Origin: L227-5C sp038209275
Lineage (GTDB): Bacteria > Chloroflexota > Chloroflexia > Chloroheliales > Chloroheliaceae
Assembly (NCBI GenBank): GCA_038209275.1
Contig: JBBQXW010000001.1
Coordinates: 1-64,000 of the forward strand
Reading direction: 5' to 3'
Length of the DNA: 64,000 nt
Shown here: positions 17,935 through 26,071 of the stretch, in pieces
How the letters are laid out: the number at the start of each line of letters is the position of its first letter
Position numbering within the stretch: position 1 is the stretch's first letter
Notes under the pieces: model-generated
What the model saw: the letters and a program-made list of their open reading frames with translations, nothing else
Databases searched by the model: none
Told to the model about the DNA's origin: nothing
Program-made: the position numbers and the translations under genes

Positions 17935-19103
17935 GCAAACCTTCGACTATCCTGAGTGTGCTTGGGACACGTCCAGAAATTATAAAACTTTCACCTCTAC
18001 TGCCCCGTTTGAGCCAGCTATGTGAACGTTCTTTAATTGTCCACTCCGGGCAGCATTACTCCTATGAAATGGATGCGCTCTTCTTTGAAGAATTACAGCT
18101 TCCGCGTCCCGATTATACCCTACAGATTGGCAGAGCTGATTTAGGGGCGAATGAACAGCTTGCCCGAATGCTTTATGGCCTTGAGCCAATTTTAGCAAAA
18201 GAACAACCCAATTTAGTTATCGTACAAGGTGATACTAATACTACCCTGGCGGGGGCGCTGGCTGCCGTAAAGTGTGGTATTCCCGTAGTGCATCTGGAAG
18301 CGGGTTGTCGCTCCTTCAACCGGGCCATGCCGGAAGAAATTAACCGGGTGATGATAGACCATATTGCTCAGTTACTCCTGGCTCCTGATAAAATTGCCCT
18401 ACAAAATCTACGGGCAGAAGGTTGCCACAATCATGCCGAACTTTATCTGGCGGGTTCAACCGGGTTGGAAGCTTGCCGACGAGCGGCAAGCCTGGGTTGG
18501 AAGCGTCCACTACTTAGTGAATTAGGGGTTGCGCCGGGTCACTATCTCACTATGACCCTGCATCGAGCAGAAAACACTACCACCCAGGTTTTGCCGGGGC
18601 TGGTAAAAGTAATTAACGCTCTCGCCGAAGATTGGCCTATCGTCTTTCCAGTGCATCCCCGCACCGAAGCCGCCCTGGATAGGCAAAATCTTGCATTTTC
18701 AAAGCGGGTAATTCAGCTTAAGCCACTTGGCTATCTGGATATGTTACAACTGATCAGTCAGGCCAGAGTTGCCCTGACCGATTCGGGCGGCTTGCAAGAA
18801 GAAGCGGCAGCACTCGGTACTCCCGTGCTGGTGTTGCGGAATGAGACCGAATGGGTTTATCTGGTGGAAGCGGGCAAAGCCGCGCTGGTTGGCAACGCTT
18901 ACCCCCAAAGTTTGAATCGCATTAAGGATGCGTTGCAACCTGAGTGCCTGAAAACTATGCAGCAGGCCCAGATACCGCTTCCATCCAACATGATTGAGAA
19001 TATTGTGCAAATTATCGCTGATTTTACCGGGCGGGCAGTGCCGTCTGCGCCTGCCCAGGATATTACTCAAGATATTATAGGAAAGAATTATGTTCAAGTT
19101 TAA
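17931..19103 (+). CDS. wecB: UDP-N-acetylglucosamine 2-epimerase, non-hydrolysing
   Basis: 390 residues. The family signatures are all visible: TILSVLGTRPEIIKLSPLL (about 6-24), SGQHYSYEMDALFFEEL, VQGDTNTTLAGALAAVK (about 97-113), VVHLEAGCRSFNRAMPEEINR (with the catalytic Glu/Arg region), and TDSGGLQEEAAALGTPVLVLR (about 282-302). It interconverts UDP-GlcNAc-type donors to the manno isomer. In this locus the substrate may be UDP-GlcNAc (WecB) or the di-N-acetylated uronic acid (WbpI); sequence alone does not decide. It is translationally coupled to the preceding GT2 by ATGA and overlaps the next gene by 14 bases. Confidence 0.9.
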   Translation: MSKPSTILSVLGTRPEIIKLSPLLPRLSQLCERSLIVHSGQHYSYEMDALFFEELQLPRPDYTLQIGRADLGANEQLARMLYGLEPILAKEQPNLVIVQGDTNTTLAGALAAVKCGIPVVHLEAGCRSFNRAMPEEINRVMIDHIAQLLLAPDKIALQNLRAEGCHNHAELYLAGSTGLEACRRAASLGWKRPLLSELGVAPGHYLTMTLHRAENTTTQVLPGLVKVINALAEDWPIVFPVHPRTEAALDRQNLAFSKRVIQLKPLGYLDMLQLISQARVALTDSGGLQEEAAALGTPVLVLRNETEWVYLVEAGKAALVGNAYPQSLNRIKDALQPECLKTMQQAQIPLPSNMIENIVQIIADFTGRAVPSAPAQDITQDIIGKNYVQV

Positions 19104-19617
19104 ACTGCCCGAACTAACTAACCCATCCCTAAACGAGAATGCCCTAGATCTAGGTGGTACGCCCGGCAGCCTTTCGAGCGAGCGACGACCCATTCAGGTT
19201 TCGCAGCGTGCAGTCGTGCCGGGCGCAAAAACGCGCCTCGGCTTGATTGCACCGATTCTAATCAGTGTTCTGCTCAATATAATTGGTCAGTTTGTTCTAA
19301 AGCAAGGTATGAGTAGTATAGGGCCGATTTCACTAACCGAGCGAAGTCTTTTTGAAATATTTTGGTCGTTTGCTACCAACCCTTTTGTAATAGGTGGCAT
19401 GGTAATCTATGGGGGCAGCGTACTTTCCTGGCTGGTTGGCCTGAGTCGAGTGCCGCTCAGCTACGCCTATCCCTTCATCAGCCTCAGCTATGTAGTTATT
19501 CTGGCTGGCTCCTTCTTTTTGTTGGGAGAGCATGTCAGTCTGCTGCGCCTGGCTGGGGTCGGCGTAATTTGTTTTGGGGTACTGCTGGTCGCCTACAGCG
19601 ATCCGCATAATAAATAG
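19090..19617 (+). CDS. SMR/EamA-type small transporter, ArnE/F-like lipid-sugar flippase subunit
   Basis: 175 residues: about 55 hydrophilic residues and then four membrane helices, beginning LGLIAPILISVLLNIIGQFVL, with FVIGGMVIYGGSVLSWLVGL and a last pair ending GVGVICFGVLLVAYS. The helix spacing, the conserved LSRVPLSYAYPFISLSYV stretch and the length match the EamA/SMR half-transporters of which ArnE/ArnF (undecaprenyl-phosphate-aminoarabinose flippase) are examples. It is followed by an ArnT-like glycosyltransferase and a second, shorter SMR-like gene (21182). That arrangement supports flipping of a lipid-linked sugar rather than drug efflux. The long hydrophilic N-terminus is unusual; a later start is possible. 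Confidence 0.75.
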   Translation: MFKFKLPELTNPSLNENALDLGGTPGSLSSERRPIQVSQRAVVPGAKTRLGLIAPILISVLLNIIGQFVLKQGMSSIGPISLTERSLFEIFWSFATNPFVIGGMVIYGGSVLSWLVGLSRVPLSYAYPFISLSYVVILAGSFFLLGEHVSLLRLAGVGVICFGVLLVAYSDPHNK

Positions 19618-19647
19618 TAACCATAAATAGTAGTAAGTAAACAATAA

Positions 19648-21147
19648 ATGAGCTTTAGTTTGCATAAAGTAATCGGGCCTTTCCTGATTACTATTTTAGC
19701 CTTGCTATTACTAATTATTAATCTTGGCACTTATCCGATACCCTGGTTCGATGAAGGTTCTTACATGAGCCTGGCAAAATCGGTGGCGGAAACCGGGGCT
19801 TATGCCATTCCCGATAGTACCGGGCCACGCTTAATGGATCCTTCGATTGGCATCGGGCCACCCGTAATTTTGCCGGTCGCACTGGCCTTTCATTTTTTCG
19901 GTAGTGGTGTAATCCAGGCCCGGTTGGTGGCAGTGGCTTTTGCACTGCTGGCTCTGGTCGCCTATGGCCTTTTAGCCCAGCGCCTGGGTGGTCGGTATAC
20001 CATGTTAGTGGCTTTGCTACTGCTGCTGATCGGCAACCGCCATCCTGATACTTCTTTTGTGCCAATGGCGCGCCAGTTACTCGGAGAAGTACCCGCGCTG
20101 ACTTTTCTAGTATGGGGTTTATGGAGTTGGGTGCATACTAGCAGCCTGCCCAAACCGTCCAACGGGCGGTATATTCTGACTGGCCTGTGCTTTGCATTAG
20201 CCCTCACCAGTAAGCCACAACTACTGCTGGTCTTGCCGTTAGCCTGGATTTTATTAACTCTCGCTAACCAGGCTTACTATCGGCAAGTAAGTTGGAAAAG
20301 CTTTAGCATTGTTGGCTTTGTAGCAATGGCGGGTGTTGGCACATGGTATCTGACTCAGTGGTTGGTACTCGGCCCAACCAATTTTGCCAGCAATCTTGAA
20401 ATAACCCGCTATGCTTCCAGCACTAATTTGTTCAGTTTCGATGTAAATCATATTCGGACTGCGTTGGGGCTGCTTTTGAAAAATGGCTTCTTGCTATGGG
20501 GTTTACCCGGTTTAATCTATGCCTGCTATCTGGCAAAGCAACGTACTGCAAGCGGTCTGGTCTATGCTGGAATGATAATTTTCATAGGGTTATGGCTGGG
20601 CTGGTATACCTTTTTTTCGATTGGTTGGCCGCGCTATAGCTTTATAGGTCTGGCCCTGACACCTGTACTGACCGCCCGCCTGCTGGTAGATTTATTTTCG
20701 GGTCAACTTCTCAAAAAAAAGCTGGTCTCGCAACGCATCTGGAAAAGTGCTGCCGGAATCGCTTTTATGCTTTTTTTGGTTTTCACTGTCCAGAGTAATC
20801 TGCGGAATTTACTCGAAACCAGGCCTGATTATCTCGGTCAGTTTGGTGAATATCTGAGCAATAATGTGCCAGGTAGCGCGGTAGTGGCCTCCTGGGAATG
20901 GGAACTAAATGTGGTTGCGCCGCAGCAGTTCCACCATCCGCCGCCCGCAATGATGTATACCGTTATCGCTCAGTTTAATGGCGGCACCATAGTTCCTTAT
21001 AACTATGACCCTGGTCTGGCTGCTCCGACATATATAGTTGATGGAAGATTTAGTAACTGGACAGGCATTTATCGTTCCTTTATCGAGGGACATGGCGAAA
21101 AAGTGGCGACTTTTGGGCCTTACATCCTCTACCGGGTGAACAGGTAA
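19648..21147 (+). CDS. ArnT/PMT-like membrane glycosyltransferase (GT39/GT83 fold)
   Basis: 499 residues with about 11-12 membrane helices. The first external loop has YPIPWFDEGSYMSLAKSV (about 31-48), with the acidic DE pair that is catalytic in PMT/ArnT enzymes. These use polyprenyl-phosphate-linked sugars on the outside of the membrane. The C-terminal soluble part is short and contains HHPPPAMMY, shared in similar form with the enzyme at 27276 (YHYPPPELL). The two proteins are clearly paralogues along their length. It sits between two SMR-like flippase candidates, which fits a donor-flipping and transfer module. The acceptor is unknown. Confidence 0.82.
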   Translation: MSFSLHKVIGPFLITILALLLLIINLGTYPIPWFDEGSYMSLAKSVAETGAYAIPDSTGPRLMDPSIGIGPPVILPVALAFHFFGSGVIQARLVAVAFALLALVAYGLLAQRLGGRYTMLVALLLLLIGNRHPDTSFVPMARQLLGEVPALTFLVWGLWSWVHTSSLPKPSNGRYILTGLCFALALTSKPQLLLVLPLAWILLTLANQAYYRQVSWKSFSIVGFVAMAGVGTWYLTQWLVLGPTNFASNLEITRYASSTNLFSFDVNHIRTALGLLLKNGFLLWGLPGLIYACYLAKQRTASGLVYAGMIIFIGLWLGWYTFFSIGWPRYSFIGLALTPVLTARLLVDLFSGQLLKKKLVSQRIWKSAAGIAFMLFLVFTVQSNLRNLLETRPDYLGQFGEYLSNNVPGSAVVASWEWELNVVAPQQFHHPPPAMMYTVIAQFNGGTIVPYNYDPGLAAPTYIVDGRFSNWTGIYRSFIEGHGEKVATFGPYILYRVNR

Positions 21148-21181
21148 GCCGCTTTCTTGAAATAACAAAAAGGAGTTTTCA

Positions 21182-21547
21182 GTGAGCATTTTTTTTCCAG
21201 TCGCTGCCAGTACCGTCCTGGGCGTAGCAGGTCAATTAGCCCTTAAAATAGGTATGACCCGTATGGGTGCGGTATCGCTGGCAGGCCGTAATCTGCTCCA
21301 AGTAATTTTAGGAATAATTACTAATCTTTACGTTATAGGTGGATTAGCAATCTATGGCGCAGGCGTTTTTTTCTGGCTAATTGCCCTGAGCCGCGCTCCT
21401 CTAAGTTACACCTATCCTTTCGCCAGTCTAAGCTATGCTCTGATAACGCTGGCATCCTTTCTCATCCTGCGAGAAAAGATAAGTGTACTTCGCCTAGTCG
21501 GAGTTTTAGTAATATGCAGCGGTGTGCTGCTGGTAGCAATCAGCTGA
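21182..21547 (+). CDS. Second SMR/EamA-type small transporter, ArnE/F-like
   Basis: 121 residues, starting at GTG with AAGGAG 6 bases upstream. It has four membrane helices and the same core as the 19090 protein (VIGGLAIYGAGVFFWLIALS, then RAPLSYTYPFASLSYALIT), but lacks its hydrophilic leader. Two small half-transporters with the same inferred topology in one run suggest a heterodimer, as in ArnE/ArnF. The gene lies between the ArnT-like enzyme and an FAD oxidoreductase on the same strand with short gaps, so one transcript is likely. Confidence 0.78.
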   Translation: MSIFFPVAASTVLGVAGQLALKIGMTRMGAVSLAGRNLLQVILGIITNLYVIGGLAIYGAGVFFWLIALSRAPLSYTYPFASLSYALITLASFLILREKISVLRLVGVLVICSGVLLVAIS

Positions 21548-21562
21548 AAGGAGTGCAAAAAG

Positions 21563-22906
21563 ATGAAAGTAGCAGTAATCGGCGGTGGACTTTTAGGCCT
21601 CAGCCTGGCTTACGAACTGACCCGTCAAGAAGGCTTTGAAGTGCAGTTATTCGAGCGCTCAACTCAACCAGGTGGCGTAGCTGGCTCAATGGAATTTGCC
21701 GGAGCGCAGGTAGACCGATTTTACCACTGCATCCTTAGCAGCGATAACGATTTGCTGCAACTGATTGACGAAATGGGGCTGACCGACCAATTGCGCTTTA
21801 CCGAAACCCGGCAGGGCTTTTATCACGTTGGCAAACTCTACCCCATGACCAGCCCGCTAGAGCTTTTGCGCTTCCCACCCCTGCGTCTGCGCGACCGATT
21901 GCGCCTGGCTTATACGGTCGCCCACTGTCGCTTATTTATTAAAAACTGGCAACCGCTAGAACGCAAGAGCGTGGAAAAATGGCTGATTGAGTTGGGTGGT
22001 AAGCATACTTACGAGCATATCTGGAAACCTTTGCTAAATGCCAAATTCGATGGCGGCTTTAGCGATGTTCCGGCAACTTATATCTGGTCACGGATTGTGC
22101 GTGTTGCCTCTACCCGCGATAAAAAGGCCGGAAAGGAAATGAGTGGTCATCTCATTGGTGGCTACCAGGTTTTAGCCGAAGCGCTTACCAAAGCAATTCA
22201 GGAACGCGGTGGTTTGGTTCAACTTGGTGCGCCGATTAACCAGATTGTGCTGGATAACGGTAGCGCCACCGGGCTTAAAATTGGCGACCGCTTTGAGGCT
22301 TTTGATGCCGTAATTGCCACTACTCCTTCGTTGGTACTCAGCCGTCTTTTGCCCCAGGCCACTGCTGAATATCGCCAATCGCTCGAAAATATTCCTTACC
22401 TGGGCATTGTTTGTCTCTTACTGGCGCTGGATCGCTCGATAGTGCCTTACTACACCCTGAATATAACAGACACCACCATCCCCTTCACCGGGCTAATCGA
22501 AACTACGAACTTGATTAATCCTGAGCATGTCGGCGGGAACCATCTGGTCTATTTGCCAAAATACGTGCTGCCTTCCAATCCGCTTGCTAAAATGCCGGAT
22601 GAACAGGTACAGGAAGCTTTCTTGAACGACCTTCAAAAAATGTTCCCGGACTTTGACCGTAAATGGATTCGGGAGGCGCGGGTAATGCGCGAACGCTTTG
22701 TCGAGCCACTGCACAGTATTCATCAAACCTGGCAACCACCTCAGTTCAAAACTCCTTTTAGTCGGCTCTACCTGGCTAATACCGCTCAAATTTGGCCGGA
22801 GCTAACCAATGGACAATCCGTTACAACTTATGGTCGCCAGATGGCGCGCCAAATAAACCAGGAGTTTAACACTATCCAGCCCAAAAGTTATGCCTTGAAA
22901 GCCTGA
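21563..22906 (+). CDS. FAD-dependent NAD(P)-binding oxidoreductase, protoporphyrinogen oxidase/UDP-galactopyranose mutase-like
   Basis: 447 residues. The N-terminal dinucleotide-binding fold reads VAVIGGGLLGLSLAYELTRQ, followed by an acidic strand end (VQLFERS) and a GGVAGSMEFAG segment typical of the amine-oxidase/UGM superfamily. The C-terminal FAD motif is near RLYLANTAQIWPELTNGQSV (about 405-424). It is present in many glycan loci, where members desaturate or rearrange sugars or lipid carriers; the exact reaction is unknown. A second, more divergent member is encoded at 45235. It has a good ribosome site (AAGGAG) 10 bases upstream and closes this plus-strand run before a 335-base gap. Confidence 0.75.
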   Translation: MKVAVIGGGLLGLSLAYELTRQEGFEVQLFERSTQPGGVAGSMEFAGAQVDRFYHCILSSDNDLLQLIDEMGLTDQLRFTETRQGFYHVGKLYPMTSPLELLRFPPLRLRDRLRLAYTVAHCRLFIKNWQPLERKSVEKWLIELGGKHTYEHIWKPLLNAKFDGGFSDVPATYIWSRIVRVASTRDKKAGKEMSGHLIGGYQVLAEALTKAIQERGGLVQLGAPINQIVLDNGSATGLKIGDRFEAFDAVIATTPSLVLSRLLPQATAEYRQSLENIPYLGIVCLLLALDRSIVPYYTLNITDTTIPFTGLIETTNLINPEHVGGNHLVYLPKYVLPSNPLAKMPDEQVQEAFLNDLQKMFPDFDRKWIREARVMRERFVEPLHSIHQTWQPPQFKTPFSRLYLANTAQIWPELTNGQSVTTYGRQMARQINQEFNTIQPKSYALKA

Positions 22907-23241
22907 TTTTAGAGTTTTGAGCGCTATAAGGTCAGCAGAAGGTGTACTATAGTACTCATTTTTGCAGTACCATTTTGCTCTTGTTTAATTTCAATTAAAA
23001 GCTAAAATGTAAGTAGTTAAAATGTGTAACTACTAATTACATATTTCCAACTGCTTGCTTGCATTTTGGTTAAAGCTATCGTTTTAAATACTATATCTCT
23101 ATTTTACAAGCTGTTAGCTGAAATTAAACTCGGTAAGTTCTGCTGTCGCCAGTCCTTCAGATAGTGGCCTGGTTTGGTGCGCCTGGTTTAGCCCTCATAG
23201 CCAGGTAAGCAGCAGAATGAACTCGAAAGGAAGAGTTCTTG
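22907..23241 (+). other. Intergenic region with candidate promoter and structured leader
   Basis: No ORF is visible. A weak promoter-like pair (TTGGTT 23066-23071, TACTAT 23089-23094, 17-base spacer) is followed by a leader that can fold: an outer stem TTCTGCTG (23138-23145) with CAGCAGAA (23210-23217), and an inner stem CCTGG (23182-23186) with CCAGG (23201-23205). It does not match a riboswitch class I know. Confidence 0.35.
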
Positions 23242-24384
23242 ATGAGAAAGAAGAAATATATTTTAGTAGCACTGGCAGTTTGTGTTGGTCTTAGCCTGGC
23301 TGTAACCCTGGCTGGTGCAGCCCAGAATCTTGCGCCAATAAATTTGAGCGCCAACGATACCGTTACCATTACTTGTAAGGGTGGCAAGCTACAGACTACT
23401 GGCGCAAATACTGCCAATGCTGTGCTAAAGTGTCTGGTAGGTGCTACCCCAACGCCCACACCTGCCAGTACTGCCACTCCAACGCCCGCACCAACGGTTG
23501 CGCCGCCGCCGTCTTCCGACAAAGGCATTTGTGGTGAACTAATAAACGAGTGGCATCCTCCTGTGATAACTGGCTCGGATGGTAAATCCTGCGCGACCGG
23601 CCACGACCATGGCGATGCGCCGCCCGACTGGATCAAGGCGGCGGGTTACAACTCTCAATTCATCGGCCTTTTTAACACTTCCGCCCAGGAAAACGTCGCC
23701 AAGCATAGCGCGATGAAAGGCTTTAGCACTAACTTTAATGGAGTTGAGGTTTACTTCCGTGTCCATGCCGCTTCTAACCCGTTAGATCGTTCGGCCCGCT
23801 ATCATTCCTATGAAGTCTGGGCGCGTGACCCCAGTGGAGGCGTATCGCACTGGCAAGGCTGGTATAATACCGGCGACCCGATACAAGACCGCTTCCCGCG
23901 TCGGCAAGGAGTTGAGATTAACACCCGCCCAGTGATGCTGGTAGTAGATCAGACTTCCTGGGATCAGGGTATCCGCTGCGAACAGTGGTACGCTAATACG
24001 GCGATATGGTCGTGGGATTTTGGCTGGACTATCTGCAACTCTACCACCCTGTATGTAAAGGGCGAACACCTTGACCCCGCTAATCAGGCGCGCTGGCTTC
24101 TCGCCCCGGATGCGACCAAAGGTGGTACCCGGCGGTTGGAAGCAGCCTGGTACAATAATACCACCCGACCACATCCTACTGGCAAGTTTGTAGCTACCCA
24201 GTTTGGCGACATTGTTTCGGGAACGACTGATGCTCGCTGTACCGGAACTACCGTTAAATTCGGGGTTGCTTACCCGAACGTTTGTCTAGAACAGTATATC
24301 GCGCCCACAATGGCCCAGGTAGCCTTCCCCAACAATGCTGTTCAAAAGAACTTTGATACAACCGGGGTGAAAATACCCAATTAA
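23242..24384 (+). CDS. Secreted protein of unknown function with Thr/Pro linker
   Basis: 380 residues from the ATG at 23242, with GGAAG about 8 bases upstream; the frame also opens with TTG just before. A signal peptide (KKYILVALAVCVGLSLAVTLAGAA) is followed by a short beta-like segment with two Cys, a Thr/Pro/Ala-rich linker (about 68-92), and a globular domain rich in Trp and Cys. The start of that domain reads CGELINEWHPPVI, then TGHDHGDAPPDW (about 120-131), a His/Asp cluster that could bind a metal. I do not recognise an enzyme family. It has its own upstream region and a strong hairpin just after the stop, so it is probably a single-gene transcript. Confidence 0.7.
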   Translation: MRKKKYILVALAVCVGLSLAVTLAGAAQNLAPINLSANDTVTITCKGGKLQTTGANTANAVLKCLVGATPTPTPASTATPTPAPTVAPPPSSDKGICGELINEWHPPVITGSDGKSCATGHDHGDAPPDWIKAAGYNSQFIGLFNTSAQENVAKHSAMKGFSTNFNGVEVYFRVHAASNPLDRSARYHSYEVWARDPSGGVSHWQGWYNTGDPIQDRFPRRQGVEINTRPVMLVVDQTSWDQGIRCEQWYANTAIWSWDFGWTICNSTTLYVKGEHLDPANQARWLLAPDATKGGTRRLEAAWYNNTTRPHPTGKFVATQFGDIVSGTTDARCTGTTVKFGVAYPNVCLEQYIAPTMAQVAFPNNAVQKNFDTTGVKIPN

Positions 24385-24405
24385 GAAATTTGCCATTCAG
24401 TGCTT

Positions 24406-24467
24406 TATAAGTGCAAACAAGCAAGGCCAGGAGTGAAACTTCCTGGCCTTGCTTGTTTGCACTTGTA
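24406..24467 (+). terminator. Very long hairpin, likely terminator
   Basis: Two 22-base arms (24411-24432 and 24441-24462) are perfect reverse complements with an 8-base loop (gtgaaact). Pairing extends outwards to 24406/24467 with one G-T wobble, about 27 pairs in all. It lies 21 bases after the stop of the secreted-protein gene. There is no strong T-run, so it may also act as an RNA-stability element or be a small mobile palindrome. Confidence 0.65.
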
Positions 24468-24568
24468 AAATTTGATTCATCTAATTAACCCCAAATTACA
24501 TTACATTTTAATAGCAACCTGAAATAATTGTCATCAAGCGAAGCTAACATTTATGAGCAAGGTAAAAG

Positions 24569-26071
24569 ATGAATCAAACTCGGTTTTTTTCGCCAGCTAT
24601 TTTTCGTTGGAAACGCAAGGCGCTAATGCTGCTAGTTTTAGCCGCCTTAGCCATTATGGAAATCATCATAGGTTCGGGAATAGTAATCAGTCGGCCCTAT
24701 CTCCTGGCCCTACCGTTTTTGCCATTTGTGGTTATAGGCATTTTGTTACTTTCGGCGCGGCTCGAATACGGCGTTGTAGCGGTGCTGTTTTGCATGGTGG
24801 GTGTAAAATTAGGCATCTCTACTGGTACAGCTTCAAAAATACCAATTAGCCTGGCACTGGCTGGCTGCTGGCTGGCTCTGCTCCTGGTAAAAATGGCGCT
24901 GGAACGCAATATCCGCTTTGTACGCAGCGGCATTAATTTACCTGCGCTGATGTTTTTGGTAGTGGTAATCGTTTCTACCTTTTGGGCGCGCTTTCTGCTC
25001 GACCCGCAAGTTATTATTGATGGAAAATTCTTAAATGTACAGGTCGGAACAATTGGTGTAACCCTTATATCGGTAATGTTAACGGTATTGTGCGCCAACC
25101 TGGTACGCCAACCTGGAATCGTAAAGCTGTGCTACCGCATAATTTTGGCTGCCAGCCTTTTCTACTTGCCTTTTTACCTCTACGAAAATATTCTGTTAGG
25201 CGGTAACATCGGCAAACTTAACGGGGCCAGCTCAGAAGAAGTTAGCCTGCAAACCCTTTCACGGTTGGTCAATGCTGGGGGCCTGTTCCCAATGTGGTTT
25301 TGCGCCCTGACGCTGGGGCTACTGTTAAAGGCCCGCGACCTGGGTAAGTGGGAGCGCGTCTTTATGATAATAGCTTTGCTAGGCTGGCTATTCCGCCTGT
25401 TCGTAGTTACGCTGGTGCGTATTTCAGGCTGGTTGCCTGCGCTGGTGGCAATCTTGATATTACTTTTTCTCTATTCGCGTAAATGGTTCTTCATCATTAT
25501 GACAACGGCTATAATCCTGGGCGCACTCAATTACCAGCTAATCTACAAAGCGACGGTGGGCGAAAAAGAGAAAGAGGGTACGCTCTCCGGCGAAACCAGC
25601 CGTACCAGCTTGCTCCAACAGGCTTTACAAGTAGCCCAAGATCATCCTGTGCTTGGAACTGGCCCGGCGGGTTACGCCAATTATTACCTGACCTATTTTC
25701 GTGACCTGGCCCTTTCCACACACAATAATTATCTGGATATGTTATTGCAATATGGGCTGGTAGGCTTGGGAATGTTTGGCTGGCTTTGCTTTGCCCTTAT
25801 CAAAGAATTATGGAAATCGGTACGGCTGCAAACACCTGGTTCTTTCGAGTACGGCTTTACGCTTGGTGCCTTTGCCGGAGCGTGTGGTATGATTCCCGGT
25901 ATGTGGTTGGGCGATTGGGTCATCCCTTTTGCTTACAACCAGACTATTGCCGGATTCAACTACACTGGCTATAACTGGCTTTTCTCTGGTTTGGCACTGG
26001 CGCTGGGCTATATAGCCAGAGAACGCCAAAAAATTGAACCAGTCGCCCCTGCCTCAACTGAGGCGGTGTAA
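24569..26071 (+). CDS. O-antigen ligase/Wzy-type polymerase family protein
   Basis: 500 residues with about 11-12 membrane helices. The large loop between helices carries the ligase signature: AQDHPVLGTGPAGYANYYL, then LALSTHNNYLDMLLQYGLVGL, with the conserved His-Asn and downstream Gly residues. It lacks the TPR tail of the enzyme at 3120. This type either polymerises lipid-linked repeat units or transfers glycan to its acceptor. It is convergent with the GT4 gene at 26054; the two stops overlap by 18 bases. An in-frame ATG is present at 24569; the start has no strong ribosome site. Confidence 0.82.
   Translation: MNQTRFFSPAIFRWKRKALMLLVLAALAIMEIIIGSGIVISRPYLLALPFLPFVVIGILLLSARLEYGVVAVLFCMVGVKLGISTGTASKIPISLALAGCWLALLLVKMALERNIRFVRSGINLPALMFLVVVIVSTFWARFLLDPQVIIDGKFLNVQVGTIGVTLISVMLTVLCANLVRQPGIVKLCYRIILAASLFYLPFYLYENILLGGNIGKLNGASSEEVSLQTLSRLVNAGGLFPMWFCALTLGLLLKARDLGKWERVFMIIALLGWLFRLFVVTLVRISGWLPALVAILILLFLYSRKWFFIIMTTAIILGALNYQLIYKATVGEKEKEGTLSGETSRTSLLQQALQVAQDHPVLGTGPAGYANYYLTYFRDLALSTHNNYLDMLLQYGLVGLGMFGWLCFALIKELWKSVRLQTPGSFEYGFTLGAFAGACGMIPGMWLGDWVIPFAYNQTIAGFNYTGYNWLFSGLALALGYIARERQKIEPVAPASTEAV

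Noticed and set aside
23138..23217. Known riboswitch (cyclic-di-GMP or cobalamin class)
   Set aside because: Stem-loops are present, but the conserved core bases of these classes as I know them are not there; reported only as a candidate structured leader.
24406..24467. MITE-like element
   Set aside because: The hairpin has an 8-base loop and no flanking target duplication, and it sits just after a stop codon, so a terminator is the simpler reading.
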